From Sphingomonadales bacterium (GTDB lineage: Bacteria; Pseudomonadota; Alphaproteobacteria; Sphingomonadales; Sphingomonadaceae), in NCBI GenBank assembly GCA_006226685.1, contig SBGG01000041.1, positions 1 through 64,000 on the forward strand: a DNA stretch of 64,000 nucleotides, given 5' to 3'. This document shows, piece by piece, positions 53,551 through 63,098 of this stretch. The position numbers were made by a program, and so were the translations under genes. Positions within the stretch are counted from its first letter, which is position 1. Each line of letters opens with the position of its first letter. A model generated the notes under the pieces. That model saw only the letters and a program-made list of their open reading frames with translations, did not search any database and was not told the origin of the DNA.

Positions 53551-56019
53551 ATGGCATCATCATTCAAACGACGGCAGCTTTTGAGCATGCTGCAGGTATC
53601 GGTGGCATCTATGGCCATGATCGGCAGCCAGCACGCGGCGGCACAGGAAGTTGCCGAGCCGCAGGCGACCGCCGAAGCCGGTGTTGGCGAAATCATCGTG
53701 ACGGCGCGCAAGCGCAACGAAAGGCTCATTGACGTGCCGGTTGCCGTTACGGCGGTAACATCGGATGATCTGTCGCGCAGCGCCATCAACGGCACTGACG
53801 CGCTTGCACGCAAGATTCCCGGCCTGGTGGTCGGCGAAGGCGGCGGCACGATCCAGGGCGGATCGATCTCTCTGCGCGGCATATCGGCAGCGGATTCCAA
53901 CCCGCTGGGCGACCAGGCCGTATCGTTCAACATCGACGGTGTACAAGTGGCGCGTGCCTCGGTCCGCCGCATGGCCGATTTCGACATCGCCGGGGTGGAA
54001 GTCTTAAAGGGGCCGCAGGCGCTGTTTTTCGGCAAGAACAGCCCTGGCGGCATCATCTCGACCCGCACCGCTGATCCGGGCGACCGCTTCGAGGTGGGCG
54101 GCAAGTACGGCTATGAGTTTAACGCGCATGAAGTTCGCGGCGAAGGCTATGTTTCGGGCCCGCTGACCGATGGTTTGGGCGCTCGCCTCGCAGTCTATGG
54201 TTCGACCATGCGGGGATGGGTGAAAAACCTGTTGCCGGGAAGCGATCCGCTTAAAAGCGACTCACATACTCCGAACAGCAACGAATATGCGTTCCGCGGA
54301 ACGCTGAAGTACGATCAGGGCGGCCGGTTCCGCGCGCGCTTCAAGATCTCCCACAATAACGTCAAAGGCAACAGCAGCTCGGCCAATCTCCAGACTGTGG
54401 ATTGTCCCACCGGCGCGCCGTTCGGTGGCGGCCCTGTCGATTGCAAGGCGGACGACAACATTGTTCTGGCCAATCTCGGTACGGACATGGCAAAGATCTC
54501 TGCTCTTGCCGGGCCATTGTCGACGGCGGAAAATCCGTCGGGCAACCCTGCTCTGCCCTACGCTACCTTCGGCGATGGCTCTCTCTATTCCCATTCGAAA
54601 CAGTGGCTGTCGGGGCTGGAACTTAACTACGACCTGACCGATCAGCTGACCCTGACGTCGGTCACTGGCTATTACAAACTCAAGTTCTTCAATCGCGCCA
54701 ATTTCACCCTGACAAGTCGGCCCGACGCGATCCTGGGTTCGGTCAATCTCCTCGACATTCGCGAGGTCAGCCAGGAAGTTCGTTTGGCGAGCAGCTTTGA
54801 CGGGCCCATCAATTTCCTCCTCGGCGGACAATATCAGGACAGCAAGGCTATCAGCGCTTCGCTCGCAGCGTTCGGCGCAATTGCAGGGCAGCCCTCTGTT
54901 CTTGGACCGACGCGCGTAAGTCCGTTTGTAGCGTCCAACTATTACCTCGATCAGAATGGCAAGGCCTATTCGGCCTTCGGTCAGCTTCAGTTCAAACCGA
55001 TACCGCAGATAGAAGTCGCAGCGGGCGGCCGCTACTCGCATGAGGAAAAGGAACTCGTCTCGGTGGTGAACCGGGGAACCCAACTGGTGGGCTCGCAGGC
55101 CTTTCTTTCAAACGGCCTGAACAAGAAGACGTTCAATAATTTCTCGCCGGAAATTTCGGTCAGCTACCGGCCGGACAGAAACCTGAACATCTACGCGAAC
55201 TACAAGCGCGGCTTCCTCTCTGGCGGCTTCAACGGCGGTTCGTTTAACGCGGCCGGCGACTTCGGCTATCGTCCGCAAAAGGTCAAGGGCTTCGAAGCTG
55301 GTATCAAGAGTCGGCTGTTTGATGGCATGGTCGACGCGGACCTCGCGCTTTATTCGTACAAGATCAATGATCTCCAGGTTCAGGTGACGACCCAGGGCAC
55401 GATTCAGGAACTCAAGAATGCCGGCGTGGTGTCCTCGAAGGGGGCAGAGTTCAGCTTGAACGTTCGCCCGACGACGGGCCTCTCCCTCTATGCCAACGTG
55501 GCCTATGCCAACGCCAAATATGATAAATATTACGCCTCATGCTATAGCGGCCAGCTGGCGCTTAGCCCGGGGACTGGCATTGGCCAGTGCGCTGATCAGC
55601 CCAACCCAACCAACAACAATATCGTCGGGCGGCTTCAGAACCTGAGCGGTACGGAGCTGATCCGTTCCCCTGAGTGGACCGGAAACGCGGGTTTCGTGTA
55701 TGAGACACCTCTGACAAGCTCGACCAAGGTCGAGTTTGCAAGTGGCATCACATACAGCGACAGCTACATCACCAATGCGAGCTCCCAGCCGCGCTCGCGT
55801 TCGCCGCATTATACATTGCTCGACGCTTCGCTGCGGATTGTGCAGGCCGATGACAAGTGGGAAATTGCGCTGATCGGACGCAACCTGACCGACAAATATT
55901 ACTGGGTGCGCACGACGGACAACCCCGCTAACTCGAGCACCCCCAATCAGCTCGCCGATTCGACAGCTTCGGTTAGCCGCGGTCGCGAGGTTATGATCCG
56001 GGTTGGCTTCAGATATTAA
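53551..56019 (+). CDS. TonB-dependent outer-membrane receptor 2
   Basis: The 822-residue protein has a Sec signal (about 1-31), the TonB-box-like GEIIVTARKRNE, a plug with LARKIPGLVVGEGG and VLKGPQALFFGKNSPGGIIS, and a barrel ending in the aromatic FRY. GGGAGGA precedes the ATG at 53551. It shares little with receptor 1 outside the general plug motifs, so it likely recognises a different substrate or form. A strong terminator follows. Confidence 0.93.
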   Translation: MASSFKRRQLLSMLQVSVASMAMIGSQHAAAQEVAEPQATAEAGVGEIIVTARKRNERLIDVPVAVTAVTSDDLSRSAINGTDALARKIPGLVVGEGGGTIQGGSISLRGISAADSNPLGDQAVSFNIDGVQVARASVRRMADFDIAGVEVLKGPQALFFGKNSPGGIISTRTADPGDRFEVGGKYGYEFNAHEVRGEGYVSGPLTDGLGARLAVYGSTMRGWVKNLLPGSDPLKSDSHTPNSNEYAFRGTLKYDQGGRFRARFKISHNNVKGNSSSANLQTVDCPTGAPFGGGPVDCKADDNIVLANLGTDMAKISALAGPLSTAENPSGNPALPYATFGDGSLYSHSKQWLSGLELNYDLTDQLTLTSVTGYYKLKFFNRANFTLTSRPDAILGSVNLLDIREVSQEVRLASSFDGPINFLLGGQYQDSKAISASLAAFGAIAGQPSVLGPTRVSPFVASNYYLDQNGKAYSAFGQLQFKPIPQIEVAAGGRYSHEEKELVSVVNRGTQLVGSQAFLSNGLNKKTFNNFSPEISVSYRPDRNLNIYANYKRGFLSGGFNGGSFNAAGDFGYRPQKVKGFEAGIKSRLFDGMVDADLALYSYKINDLQVQVTTQGTIQELKNAGVVSSKGAEFSLNVRPTTGLSLYANVAYANAKYDKYYASCYSGQLALSPGTGIGQCADQPNPTNNNIVGRLQNLSGTELIRSPEWTGNAGFVYETPLTSSTKVEFASGITYSDSYITNASSQPRSRSPHYTLLDASLRIVQADDKWEIALIGRNLTDKYYWVRTTDNPANSSTPNQLADSTASVSRGREVMIRVGFRY

Positions 56020-56046
56020 TTGGATCGCAACAGAAGAACGCCGTAT

Positions 56047-56080
56047 GCGGCTGCCACTGATGTGGCAGCCGCTTTTTTTT
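56047..56080 (+). terminator. Rho-independent terminator of TonB receptor 2
   Basis: A perfect 11-base stem (GCGGCTGCCAC / GTGGCAGCCGC) with a four-base loop runs into eight T residues. Confidence 0.92.
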
Positions 56081-56170
56081 CTGCGGTCAGGGAACCGATT
56101 TGCGGATCGTACGACAGAGACCACCCAATCCGGCATCAGCGTCGAGAGGATGCCCTACTGGATACAAAAG

Positions 56171-56195
56171 AAAGGACCGCCCCCGGCGGTCCTTT
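56171..56195 (-). terminator. Terminator of the amidohydrolase gene
   Basis: An 11-base perfect stem (AAAGGACCGCC / GGCGGTCCTTT) has a three-base loop. On the minus strand it ends in a T-rich tract, matching the amidohydrolase gene whose stop is at 56295. It stands back to back with the receptor terminator. Confidence 0.78.
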
Positions 56196-56294
56196 CATCC
56201 GAACCGTTGCACACGCGTTCGGCAGCTTGCGCGGGTCATTCCGCGATATTAACTCATCTCACCGAAATGAGCCCGGACATGTGCCGGATATGGG

Positions 56295-57539
56295 TTAGAG
56301 ATATTTGTCCGGCACCGGAATATTGAAGGCGCGTGCGGCATTCAACCCGACGAGCTTCGCGCGTGTATCCTCACGCAGATTGTTACCCAACGTGCGATAG
56401 AGCGCCTCGGCCGAATGCGGCCAGCTTCCCTCATGATGGGGATAGTCGTTCGCCCACATGAAATTGTCTTCCAGCCCGAACTCCTCAACCAGAGCGATTG
56501 CCGCCTTGTCCTCACCGAATGAAGCAAAGCAATTGCTGCGATAATATTCGCTGGGCAGGTTCTTCAGCTTCGGGCGCACCCAGAAATGGTGCTTCAGATA
56601 GGCTTCATCCATCTTCTGCAGCATCCATGGCACCCAGCCTGCATCGGCTTCGATCGTCGAAGCACGCAGCTTGGGGAAGCGTTCGAAGACACCGGACGCA
56701 CACATGTTGACGATCGGCTCAATCGTCGGTGCCAGCGAATGGCAGACATAGTTGATGATAGCGCCACCATTGCCGCGCGCGGCACGCGGGTCCTTGCCCG
56801 TGGAAACATGATAGGTGATCGCCAGATCATGATCCTGAATCGCGGCCCACATGGGATCGAACACAGGCAGGTTATAATTGATGTGCGCGACATCATGCTC
56901 ACCAAAGACAGGCTTGCAGGGCAGCGTCAGCACACGATAGCCCAGCTTTGCTACCCGCTCGATTTCTGCGACCGCCAGATCGATGTCGGCTGTACACAGC
57001 GCGGCCACGGGGCTGCACCGGTCGATGAAGGGTCCGCAGACCTCCATGGCCCAATCATTCCAGACCGAAGCCTGCGCCGCGACCATCTCATTGTTGTTGG
57101 TGGACCACATCAGCAAGGCCGCGCCGTTGGGAAAGATGATCTCCGCATCGACGCCATCCATCTCCTGATCGGCGATCCGGCTCAGGCCGGTAATAACGGC
57201 GCCGTCCACATCCTTTTGCAGCAGGTCGGCCCCTGATTTGGAGCGCAGCAGATCCTCGCCTTCGAAGGGGACATCGATCAGCCGCTCGGGACGCGCACCG
57301 GGCATGATGATATACCGCTCACCATTATCCCGCTTTTCGATTTTCGGCAGCAGGTCGTGATATTTCTTGTCCATCCGCTCATGAAACAGCTTCACCGGCG
57401 GCGACAGGTGCGTGTCGACGGACACCATGAAATGCTTGTTTGGGCCGGGCCGTACATCCCGCTTCCACCCCTCGATTTCAGGCGTTTCGAGACGCCACAG
57501 ATTTTCCTTGTTGACCACGACAGGCGCTTGACTGACCAT
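56295..57539 (-). CDS. Amidohydrolase family 2 (ACMSD-like) protein
   Basis: The 414-residue TIM-barrel protein has VDTHLSPP near residue 41 (the D-x-H metal motif of the family), ITYHVSTGKDP, and the C-terminal WANDYPHHEGSWPHS with a metal-ligand aspartate. Relatives decarboxylate or hydrolyse aromatic and cyclic acids. I choose ATG 57539, preceded by GGAG in the right spacing; an upstream ATG at 57614 would put the 29-base palindrome inside the gene. It is divergent from the crotonase at 57729. Confidence 0.85.
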   Translation of the reverse strand: MVSQAPVVVNKENLWRLETPEIEGWKRDVRPGPNKHFMVSVDTHLSPPVKLFHERMDKKYHDLLPKIEKRDNGERYIIMPGARPERLIDVPFEGEDLLRSKSGADLLQKDVDGAVITGLSRIADQEMDGVDAEIIFPNGAALLMWSTNNNEMVAAQASVWNDWAMEVCGPFIDRCSPVAALCTADIDLAVAEIERVAKLGYRVLTLPCKPVFGEHDVAHINYNLPVFDPMWAAIQDHDLAITYHVSTGKDPRAARGNGGAIINYVCHSLAPTIEPIVNMCASGVFERFPKLRASTIEADAGWVPWMLQKMDEAYLKHHFWVRPKLKNLPSEYYRSNCFASFGEDKAAIALVEEFGLEDNFMWANDYPHHEGSWPHSAEALYRTLGNNLREDTRAKLVGLNAARAFNIPVPDKYL

Positions 57540-57610
57540 GATATTCTCCATCTCCATCAGAGCGCTAATATCGATCACACCGGCCTTCGAACCAATGGCG
57601 AAGAATTTCT

Positions 57611-57639
57611 GCATCGTTGAATTATTTTCAACAATGCAC
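57611..57639. promoter_or_regulatory. 29-base near-perfect palindrome, operator candidate
   Basis: TGCATCGTTGAA, spacer TTATT, then TTCAACAATGCA: 12-base arms with a single mismatch. It lies between the divergent amidohydrolase (-) and crotonase (+) genes, 72 and 90 bases from their starts. This is the strongest operator-like site in the window. Confidence 0.72.
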
Positions 57640-57728
57640 CCGGCAGTCGCGATTGGGCCCACGATCGGATTGCTTTACCTCTTCGGGTAGTGATGGCTCC
57701 AGCCCGACAAGCGCCGAGGAAATTATCG

Positions 57729-58499
57729 ATGACTGACGAACCCCTGATTCATGTCGAAAATGTGCTGGACGGTCGAGGGGCGATTATTCGTCTCAACCGC
57801 CCAAAGGCATTGAACGCGTTGAACGGACCGCTTCTTGATGCCCTCGATGCGGCACTGGACACGCTGGAAAGCAAGGCAGAGGTCCGTGTTGTCATCCTGG
57901 CAGGCAATGCCAAGAGCTTTTCCGCGGGCGCGGATCTGAAAGAAGAATCCTTCGACCGGATGGAACGCGTCCGTCGCATGCACCGTCTGGTCTTACGGTT
58001 ACGCGATTATCCGGCCGCGTCAATCGCCGCAATCGAGGGTTGGGCATTGGGGGGCGGTCTTGAACTTGCCATGGCCTGCACGTTCCGCGTGGCGGCGCCC
58101 GGTGCCCGCCTGGGACTGCCGGAAGTTCATCTGGGAGCGATCCCTTCCTATGGAGGCACCCAGTTGGCCAGTCGGTTGCTTGGCCCTGTGCGCGCTTTGG
58201 AACTGATTTGTACCGGGGAGCCAATCCTGGCGGAACAGGCCGCACGGATCGGGCTGGTGAACTGGCTGGCAGCGTCGGATGGTGCGGCAGTCGAATGCGC
58301 CCTGGACTATGCCGCAAAGCTGTCCGTCCTCTCCCGCGCCGCACTGGGCGCCGCGCGCCGCGCGGTCCTGCATGGGATCGACCTGCCTCTGGAAGACGGC
58401 CTCGCGCTGGAGGCGGAAACATGCCGGACTGCGCTGGACGGTCAGACACCAGAGGGCATAGCGGCCTTTCGAGAGAGAGAGACGAAAGCCCCGCGTTGA
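57729..58499 (+). CDS. Enoyl-CoA hydratase with both catalytic glutamates
   Basis: The 256-residue crotonase has FSAGADLKE, GWALGGGLELAMACT (Glu112) and GLPEVHLGAIPSYGGTQLASRLLG (Glu132). Both residues of a true hydratase are present, unlike most other crotonases in the window. It should hydrate a 2-enoyl-CoA. GAGGAAA precedes the ATG at 57729. It is divergent from the amidohydrolase across the 29-base palindrome. Confidence 0.9.
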   Translation: MTDEPLIHVENVLDGRGAIIRLNRPKALNALNGPLLDALDAALDTLESKAEVRVVILAGNAKSFSAGADLKEESFDRMERVRRMHRLVLRLRDYPAASIAAIEGWALGGGLELAMACTFRVAAPGARLGLPEVHLGAIPSYGGTQLASRLLGPVRALELICTGEPILAEQAARIGLVNWLAASDGAAVECALDYAAKLSVLSRAALGAARRAVLHGIDLPLEDGLALEAETCRTALDGQTPEGIAAFRERETKAPR

Positions 58500-58519
58500 T
58501 CAGGCATGCCGCCGATACT

Positions 58520-59251
58520 CTATGGCACATCCCACTTGCGTGCGATTTCGTTCAGCGAAGCGGCCAACGCTGCCGGGCAAGAGAGAAATGGCGAATGGTC
58601 GCTGTCGAGCGTAACCACAGGATCGCACACAAGGCTTTCCTGCATCAGACGCTGGGCGGGAAGCGGCACAGCATTGTCTTCGCTGCATTCGATATAGGCG
58701 CGGCGTATCCGTCCAAAGCGCTCTTTGGTCAGGGTTAGAGGCGTGACATTCGGCGCGACCGGTTCCGGCGTCAGCTTGTCAATCGCGGCGGCAGCAATTT
58801 GCGGATCGGTTCGATTATAAAATATCTGCTCCGCTCTGGAAGGATCGAAGCGCGTGCTGATCCCGTCATCGCACACTATCGTACTGTCCCCCAGATGGGG
58901 CATATGTTTTGCGGCGAAGCCCATCATGCTCTCATTATCAGGCAACAGCATCGCCGAAACATAGACGAGACCCGCTACCGCATTTGGCGCTCGCTCTGCC
59001 GCGTCGCTAATTACGATACCACCTCGGCTGTGCCCCACCAGGATTGCCTGCTCCACACCACTGCGTGCGATATCGATGATGCATTCACTCCACTGCTCCA
59101 GCGTCACCTCGGCAAGAGGAGCGGTGTCGGCACCCATGCCGGGCAGATCGGGCGCGACAACCTCATGACCCCGCCGTTCGAGCAAGGGGGTAACGGATTC
59201 CCAACACCAGGCACCATGTAACGCACCGTGAACCAGAACAAATCGCGCCAT
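58520..59251 (-). CDS. Alpha/beta-hydrolase, EstC/methylesterase-like, paralogue of 38654
   Basis: The 243-residue protein starts VLVHGALHGAWCWESVTPLLERRGH and has GHSRGG (Ser75) and DSDHSPF. Motif positions match the protein at 38654-39391 nearly residue for residue, so the two are clear paralogues. The oxyanion segment differs (HGALHGA against HGGLHGG), which could alter specificity. It lies 33 bases after the crotonase at 59285, probably on one transcript. Confidence 0.87.
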   Translation of the reverse strand: MARFVLVHGALHGAWCWESVTPLLERRGHEVVAPDLPGMGADTAPLAEVTLEQWSECIIDIARSGVEQAILVGHSRGGIVISDAAERAPNAVAGLVYVSAMLLPDNESMMGFAAKHMPHLGDSTIVCDDGISTRFDPSRAEQIFYNRTDPQIAAAAIDKLTPEPVAPNVTPLTLTKERFGRIRRAYIECSEDNAVPLPAQRLMQESLVCDPVVTLDSDHSPFLSCPAALAASLNEIARKWDVP

Positions 59252-59284
59252 CTTCAGTCGCCTTTTCCATGCCCGGTGGAGAGT

Positions 59285-60079
59285 TCACCGTCCGGTAAAT
59301 TCTGGTTTCCTTTTCTCGCGAAAGGCATTCACACCTTCCAGAAAATCGTGACTGTCACCCGCAATGCGCTGATCCCGCCGTTCGTTGCCGAGCGCTGCGG
59401 TCAGGCCGCACTCCAGGTTCGATCGCACCGCACGCCGGATCAGACCATAAGCCCTGGTCGGACCTCTGGCGAACTTTTCGGCCAGCTTGGCTACTATATC
59501 CTGAAGCACATCATCATCATCGACGACATCATGGACCATGCCCCATTCCATCGCCTTTTGCGCGGGCACCTTTTCTCCCAGCAGCATCATCGAAAGTGCC
59601 CGGCCCGGACCGATCAGGCGCGGCAGCCACCATGTGCTGCCAGCATCCGGGACAAGTCCGATATTGACGAATGCCTGCAGGAAATAGGCAGAGCGCGCTG
59701 CGATCACGATGTCGGCCGCCAGAGCGATCATGCACCCTGCCCCGACGACCGGGCCATGGATTGCCGAGACAATCGGGATCGGCAGCGCAAAAAACCGTTC
59801 CATCAGGGGGTTATAATAGTCTTCGAGCACCGCCCCGGCATCAAATCCGGGAGAGCCGGCCGGAGAAGAACCGCCCGAAAGATCCGCTCCGCTGGAAAAC
59901 CCCTTCCCTTCGCCGCTGATAACGAGCACGCGGGCCTTCGGCATATCCGGCAGCGCGTCCAGCACGGTTATCATTTCCCCCAGAAGCGGACGACTGAGCG
60001 CGTTCAGCGCGGCCGGACGGTTGAGCCGGAGACGGGCGATACCGCCCTCGACGGAAAAAAGGAGATGTTCAAGTTCCAT
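59285..60079 (-). CDS. Crotonase-superfamily isomerase (PaaG-like)
   Basis: The 264-residue protein has FSSGADLSGG, GPVVGAGCMIALAADIV (no first glutamate) and FVNIGLVPDAGSTWWLPRLIG, where Asp replaces the second glutamate. The VPDAGS.WWLPRL pattern is characteristic of PaaG-type ring-epoxide/enoyl-CoA isomerases. It should shift a double bond or rearrange a cyclic CoA thioester. The ATG has a weak ribosome site. It is cotranscribed with the downstream hydrolase. Confidence 0.86.
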   Translation of the reverse strand: MELEHLLFSVEGGIARLRLNRPAALNALSRPLLGEMITVLDALPDMPKARVLVISGEGKGFSSGADLSGGSSPAGSPGFDAGAVLEDYYNPLMERFFALPIPIVSAIHGPVVGAGCMIALAADIVIAARSAYFLQAFVNIGLVPDAGSTWWLPRLIGPGRALSMMLLGEKVPAQKAMEWGMVHDVVDDDDVLQDIVAKLAEKFARGPTRAYGLIRRAVRSNLECGLTAALGNERRDQRIAGDSHDFLEGVNAFREKRKPEFTGR

Positions 60080-60279
60080 ATCATTGTCCGAATTGCTGTC
60101 TGAAATGATCGCAGAGCCGACCCGCTGGCGGCGACATGCCCCCGGGCTAACCGAGAGGCATCGGAGCCGAGCCTAGGGCACGTGTCAATAATTGCCGGAG
60201 CACTCCGTCATGCAGCTCATGCCCCGACCGGTCATTGATTTTGACCATAGCTCCTCACCGGCAGCCGGATGGCCTTCGG

Positions 60280-62493
60280 TCACGCTGCCTCAATGACGCG
60301 TATATTTATCGGGATTGCGGACATATGCGGCATGGAGTTGATCGGTTCATAGTTGCGATCATTGTCGATCAGCCTGTTCACCGACGTTCCTGACTGTTCG
60401 ACATCGCTGTTGCTGCCCGGCGGATCACCCCAGCCATGGGCCAGCGAGACCACGCCCCTGCGCAGGTCCGGGTCGGCTTCGACCACCGCCACGACCTGGC
60501 CATGCGCAGACTCGATCGAAACCTTGTCCCCCGGAAGGATGCCAAGCTCGACCATCTCGGCAGGGTTCATGAACGCAGGGTTGTACGGGCTGCGCTGCCT
60601 CACGGTATCGACGAAGCGGCCGTTAGAATTGAAGAGATCGCGCATCCTCCGTGATGCCATGAGATGCGTGAAGCTGCGACCGTCACGCCGCCACTGTCCG
60701 GGCGCGCCCTTGTCATCAAGGAAGGATTGCAGTTCCTGCGCCACATCGGCTGGCATCGGATCGAAAAGCCCGCCAGCATTTTCGTCAGCGGGGAGCACCA
60801 CTTCCTGGGCGATCTCGGCATGGCAGCCATGCGGGGCGGCCTTCAGACCGTCGAGCGTGTGCGGCGCACCGCTGAGCACCAGCTCCAAAAGATCATCCGT
60901 CGTTGGCGGCGTTTCCATATCGAGTGCCTGAACGCCGTTATAGACAATCGTCCTGCCCAGTTTTTTTGCAATCGACCAGAAAACATACCAGTCCTCGACA
61001 AGGTCGGAGTCTTCAGGCGGGCGAAGGACGGGTGCCGTATATTGCGACCATGCCCCCGGCCAGTTCGCAAAGCCCGGCAGATACATGGGAAGATCGGCAC
61101 GCTCATATTGCATGAGCGGCGGCAGGATATAATGGGCGAAACGGGTACTAGGCGTCGGCCACGGGTCTATCGCCACCAGCAAGTCGATATCCGACAGCGC
61201 GGCGGCTGTCTTCTGCTGATCGGGCCAGGAGGTCAGCGGGTCGCCACCGGCCAGAAACAATGCGCGGATCTGCCCCTCTCCGGGCGTGAGTATTTCGTCT
61301 GGCAAGGTCGCCGTGCAGCGCTCCATAAACAGCTTGCGTGCACCCCGAATACGGCTCGGACCTCCCATGGTTTCCCAGAAACGGGTGGGCGGCATGACCT
61401 GCGCCCGCAAGGGGCCGCCCGGACCCATGCCGTTGATCTGGTGAACCTTCTCCCCCTCGCGCAGATACCGGCCGCAGATCACATTCAATGTTTCGGCGAG
61501 ATGAAAGACAAGATTGGAATACGGCGCCATGGACGTGCCGGTCGCCGTGGTGACGCTGCCCGTTTTCGCGTCGCGCGCGAACATTTCCGCCACGGCGCGA
61601 AGCTGGCCGGGTTCAAGCCCTGCCCGGCGTTCGACATAATCCTCGGTTAGCGGTGCCACGGCGCCCTTCAGCGCGGCCATGCGTTCCGCCCCCACCCAGC
61701 GCGCGCAGAACGCCTTGTCCTCCCACCCTTCTTCAAGAATGAGCCGGATCAGGCCACCGCAAATCGCCGCATCCTGCCCGGGGTACGGCTGCAGGGCGAT
61801 ATCGGCAAACTGGCCGGTTTCGCTCTTGCGCGGATCGATCGTGATGAGTTTCAGCCCCTTTTCCCGCGCACGCTTCAGGCTTTTTACCGGATCGGCCTGC
61901 AAAAAGCCGAGCGAGCCGTGAGTGACCAGCGGATTGGCGCCGATGAACATGGCGACATCCATGTCGTCAAAAGCGGGATAACCTGCTCCCCATGCCCCCA
62001 GCCGCCCCATCGTCACGACCTTTCCGGACTGGTCGATGGTCAGGGTGGAGAAATACTGGTCGGAACCGAAAGCGGCGAGAAAGCCGGGCAGCATGTAAAA
62101 GCCGGCAATGTTGAACATGCCGCCATTGCCCAGAAAGACAGCCAGCGTTTCCGGGCCGTGCCGCTCCAGCAGAGGCGCCAGTTTTTCGGCGATCTCCTCA
62201 AGCGCCTGTTCGGAAGAAATCTCGCGATAGCTGCCGTCTTCCATACGCTTGAGCGGGCGCAGGATGCGATGCCTGCCATGATGCGATGCCTCGGGTTGCA
62301 GCCCTTTGAAACAGGCATATCCCTTGCTCAACGGGTTCTTCTTGTCACCCTTGACCGAGAGGATCCGGTCCTTCTCGTCGATGGTCAGGACCACCCCGCA
62401 TCCGCCGGAACATATCCGGCAAAAAGAGACCGCCTCGCGCACGGATGCCGGATCACGGGTGGATTCTGCCAGGTCGCTCGACACCGTGTTCAT
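60280..62493 (-). CDS. Cytoplasmic molybdopterin oxidoreductase with N-terminal 4Fe-4S site
   Basis: The 737-residue protein has the cluster motif CRICSGGC…CFKG (Cys25, 28, 32 and 61), then molybdopterin-guanine-dinucleotide domains (FIGANPLVTHGSLGF, TIDPRKSETGQ, LFLAGGDPLTSWPDQ) and a C-terminal MoCo domain (SPYNPAFMNPAEMVELGI). In the usual metal-ligand region it reads TIDQSGK (154-158), with no Cys or Sec, so Asp or Ser might bind Mo. There is no Tat signal and no partner subunit. AGGAGAG precedes the ATG. Confidence 0.88.
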   Translation of the reverse strand: MNTVSSDLAESTRDPASVREAVSFCRICSGGCGVVLTIDEKDRILSVKGDKKNPLSKGYACFKGLQPEASHHGRHRILRPLKRMEDGSYREISSEQALEEIAEKLAPLLERHGPETLAVFLGNGGMFNIAGFYMLPGFLAAFGSDQYFSTLTIDQSGKVVTMGRLGAWGAGYPAFDDMDVAMFIGANPLVTHGSLGFLQADPVKSLKRAREKGLKLITIDPRKSETGQFADIALQPYPGQDAAICGGLIRLILEEGWEDKAFCARWVGAERMAALKGAVAPLTEDYVERRAGLEPGQLRAVAEMFARDAKTGSVTTATGTSMAPYSNLVFHLAETLNVICGRYLREGEKVHQINGMGPGGPLRAQVMPPTRFWETMGGPSRIRGARKLFMERCTATLPDEILTPGEGQIRALFLAGGDPLTSWPDQQKTAAALSDIDLLVAIDPWPTPSTRFAHYILPPLMQYERADLPMYLPGFANWPGAWSQYTAPVLRPPEDSDLVEDWYVFWSIAKKLGRTIVYNGVQALDMETPPTTDDLLELVLSGAPHTLDGLKAAPHGCHAEIAQEVVLPADENAGGLFDPMPADVAQELQSFLDDKGAPGQWRRDGRSFTHLMASRRMRDLFNSNGRFVDTVRQRSPYNPAFMNPAEMVELGILPGDKVSIESAHGQVVAVVEADPDLRRGVVSLAHGWGDPPGSNSDVEQSGTSVNRLIDNDRNYEPINSMPHMSAIPINIRVIEAA

Positions 62494-62540
62494 GCGATCT
62501 CTCCTTTATATCCGTCAGGATGCTATCATGCGCCCCTTGC

Positions 62541-63098
62541 TCAGGCCTGCTCAGGCGATTGACCTGCCATCGGATTGCGGTGTGGCCGGTCGATCCGCAA
62601 AGGCCGCTGATAGGAAATGTCCTCCTTGTCCCAACTGCCGGAGAGGAAAACGGACGGATCGAGGGGAGCGCCTTTCGGACCCGCTTCGACATTCCATTCG
62701 ACGAGGCAGGCACGGTCGGCGACCGCCCATATGCCGTCACGCCGCTCGAACCGATCGACATAGCGGCCACCAACAAGATCGCATGTCCCGTCCGGCCGCT
62801 TCAGAACGGCGAGAAAGTACATCTCGCCATGCGCGCAGTCGCCGTCGAGGTCGATGACCTGATTGGTTACATAGTGCTGATGATGGACCCAGTTCTGGCT
62901 GTGAACAGCATTTACATAGTTCACGAACCCCGCCGGATCGCCGATATAATTACCGTGATCGTCCGTCGCATCGGCATGATAGGCCGAGGCCATCAGATCC
63001 TCGTCATGACGGTCGATGCCGCGCGTATATCGCAAGGCGGCTTCGCGAATAGCCTCCTTGTCCAAAAGCCTGTTCAGGGCTGCAACATCCAGCTCCAT
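62541..63098 (-). CDS. SnoaL-like (NTF2-fold) protein
   Basis: The 185-residue protein has the N-terminal helix RLLDKEAIREAALRYTRGIDRHDEDLMASAYHADA and the beta-sheet VGGRYVDRFERRDGIWAVADRA. A histidine-rich segment, VHHQHYVTN, lies near the pocket. GGGAGAGG precedes ATG 63098; an upstream ATG at 63128 is less well spaced. It lies between the nitronate monooxygenase-like and molybdopterin genes. Like the protein at 19097, it may be a dehydratase or isomerase. Confidence 0.8.
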   Translation of the reverse strand: MELDVAALNRLLDKEAIREAALRYTRGIDRHDEDLMASAYHADATDDHGNYIGDPAGFVNYVNAVHSQNWVHHQHYVTNQVIDLDGDCAHGEMYFLAVLKRPDGTCDLVGGRYVDRFERRDGIWAVADRACLVEWNVEAGPKGAPLDPSVFLSGSWDKEDISYQRPLRIDRPHRNPMAGQSPEQA

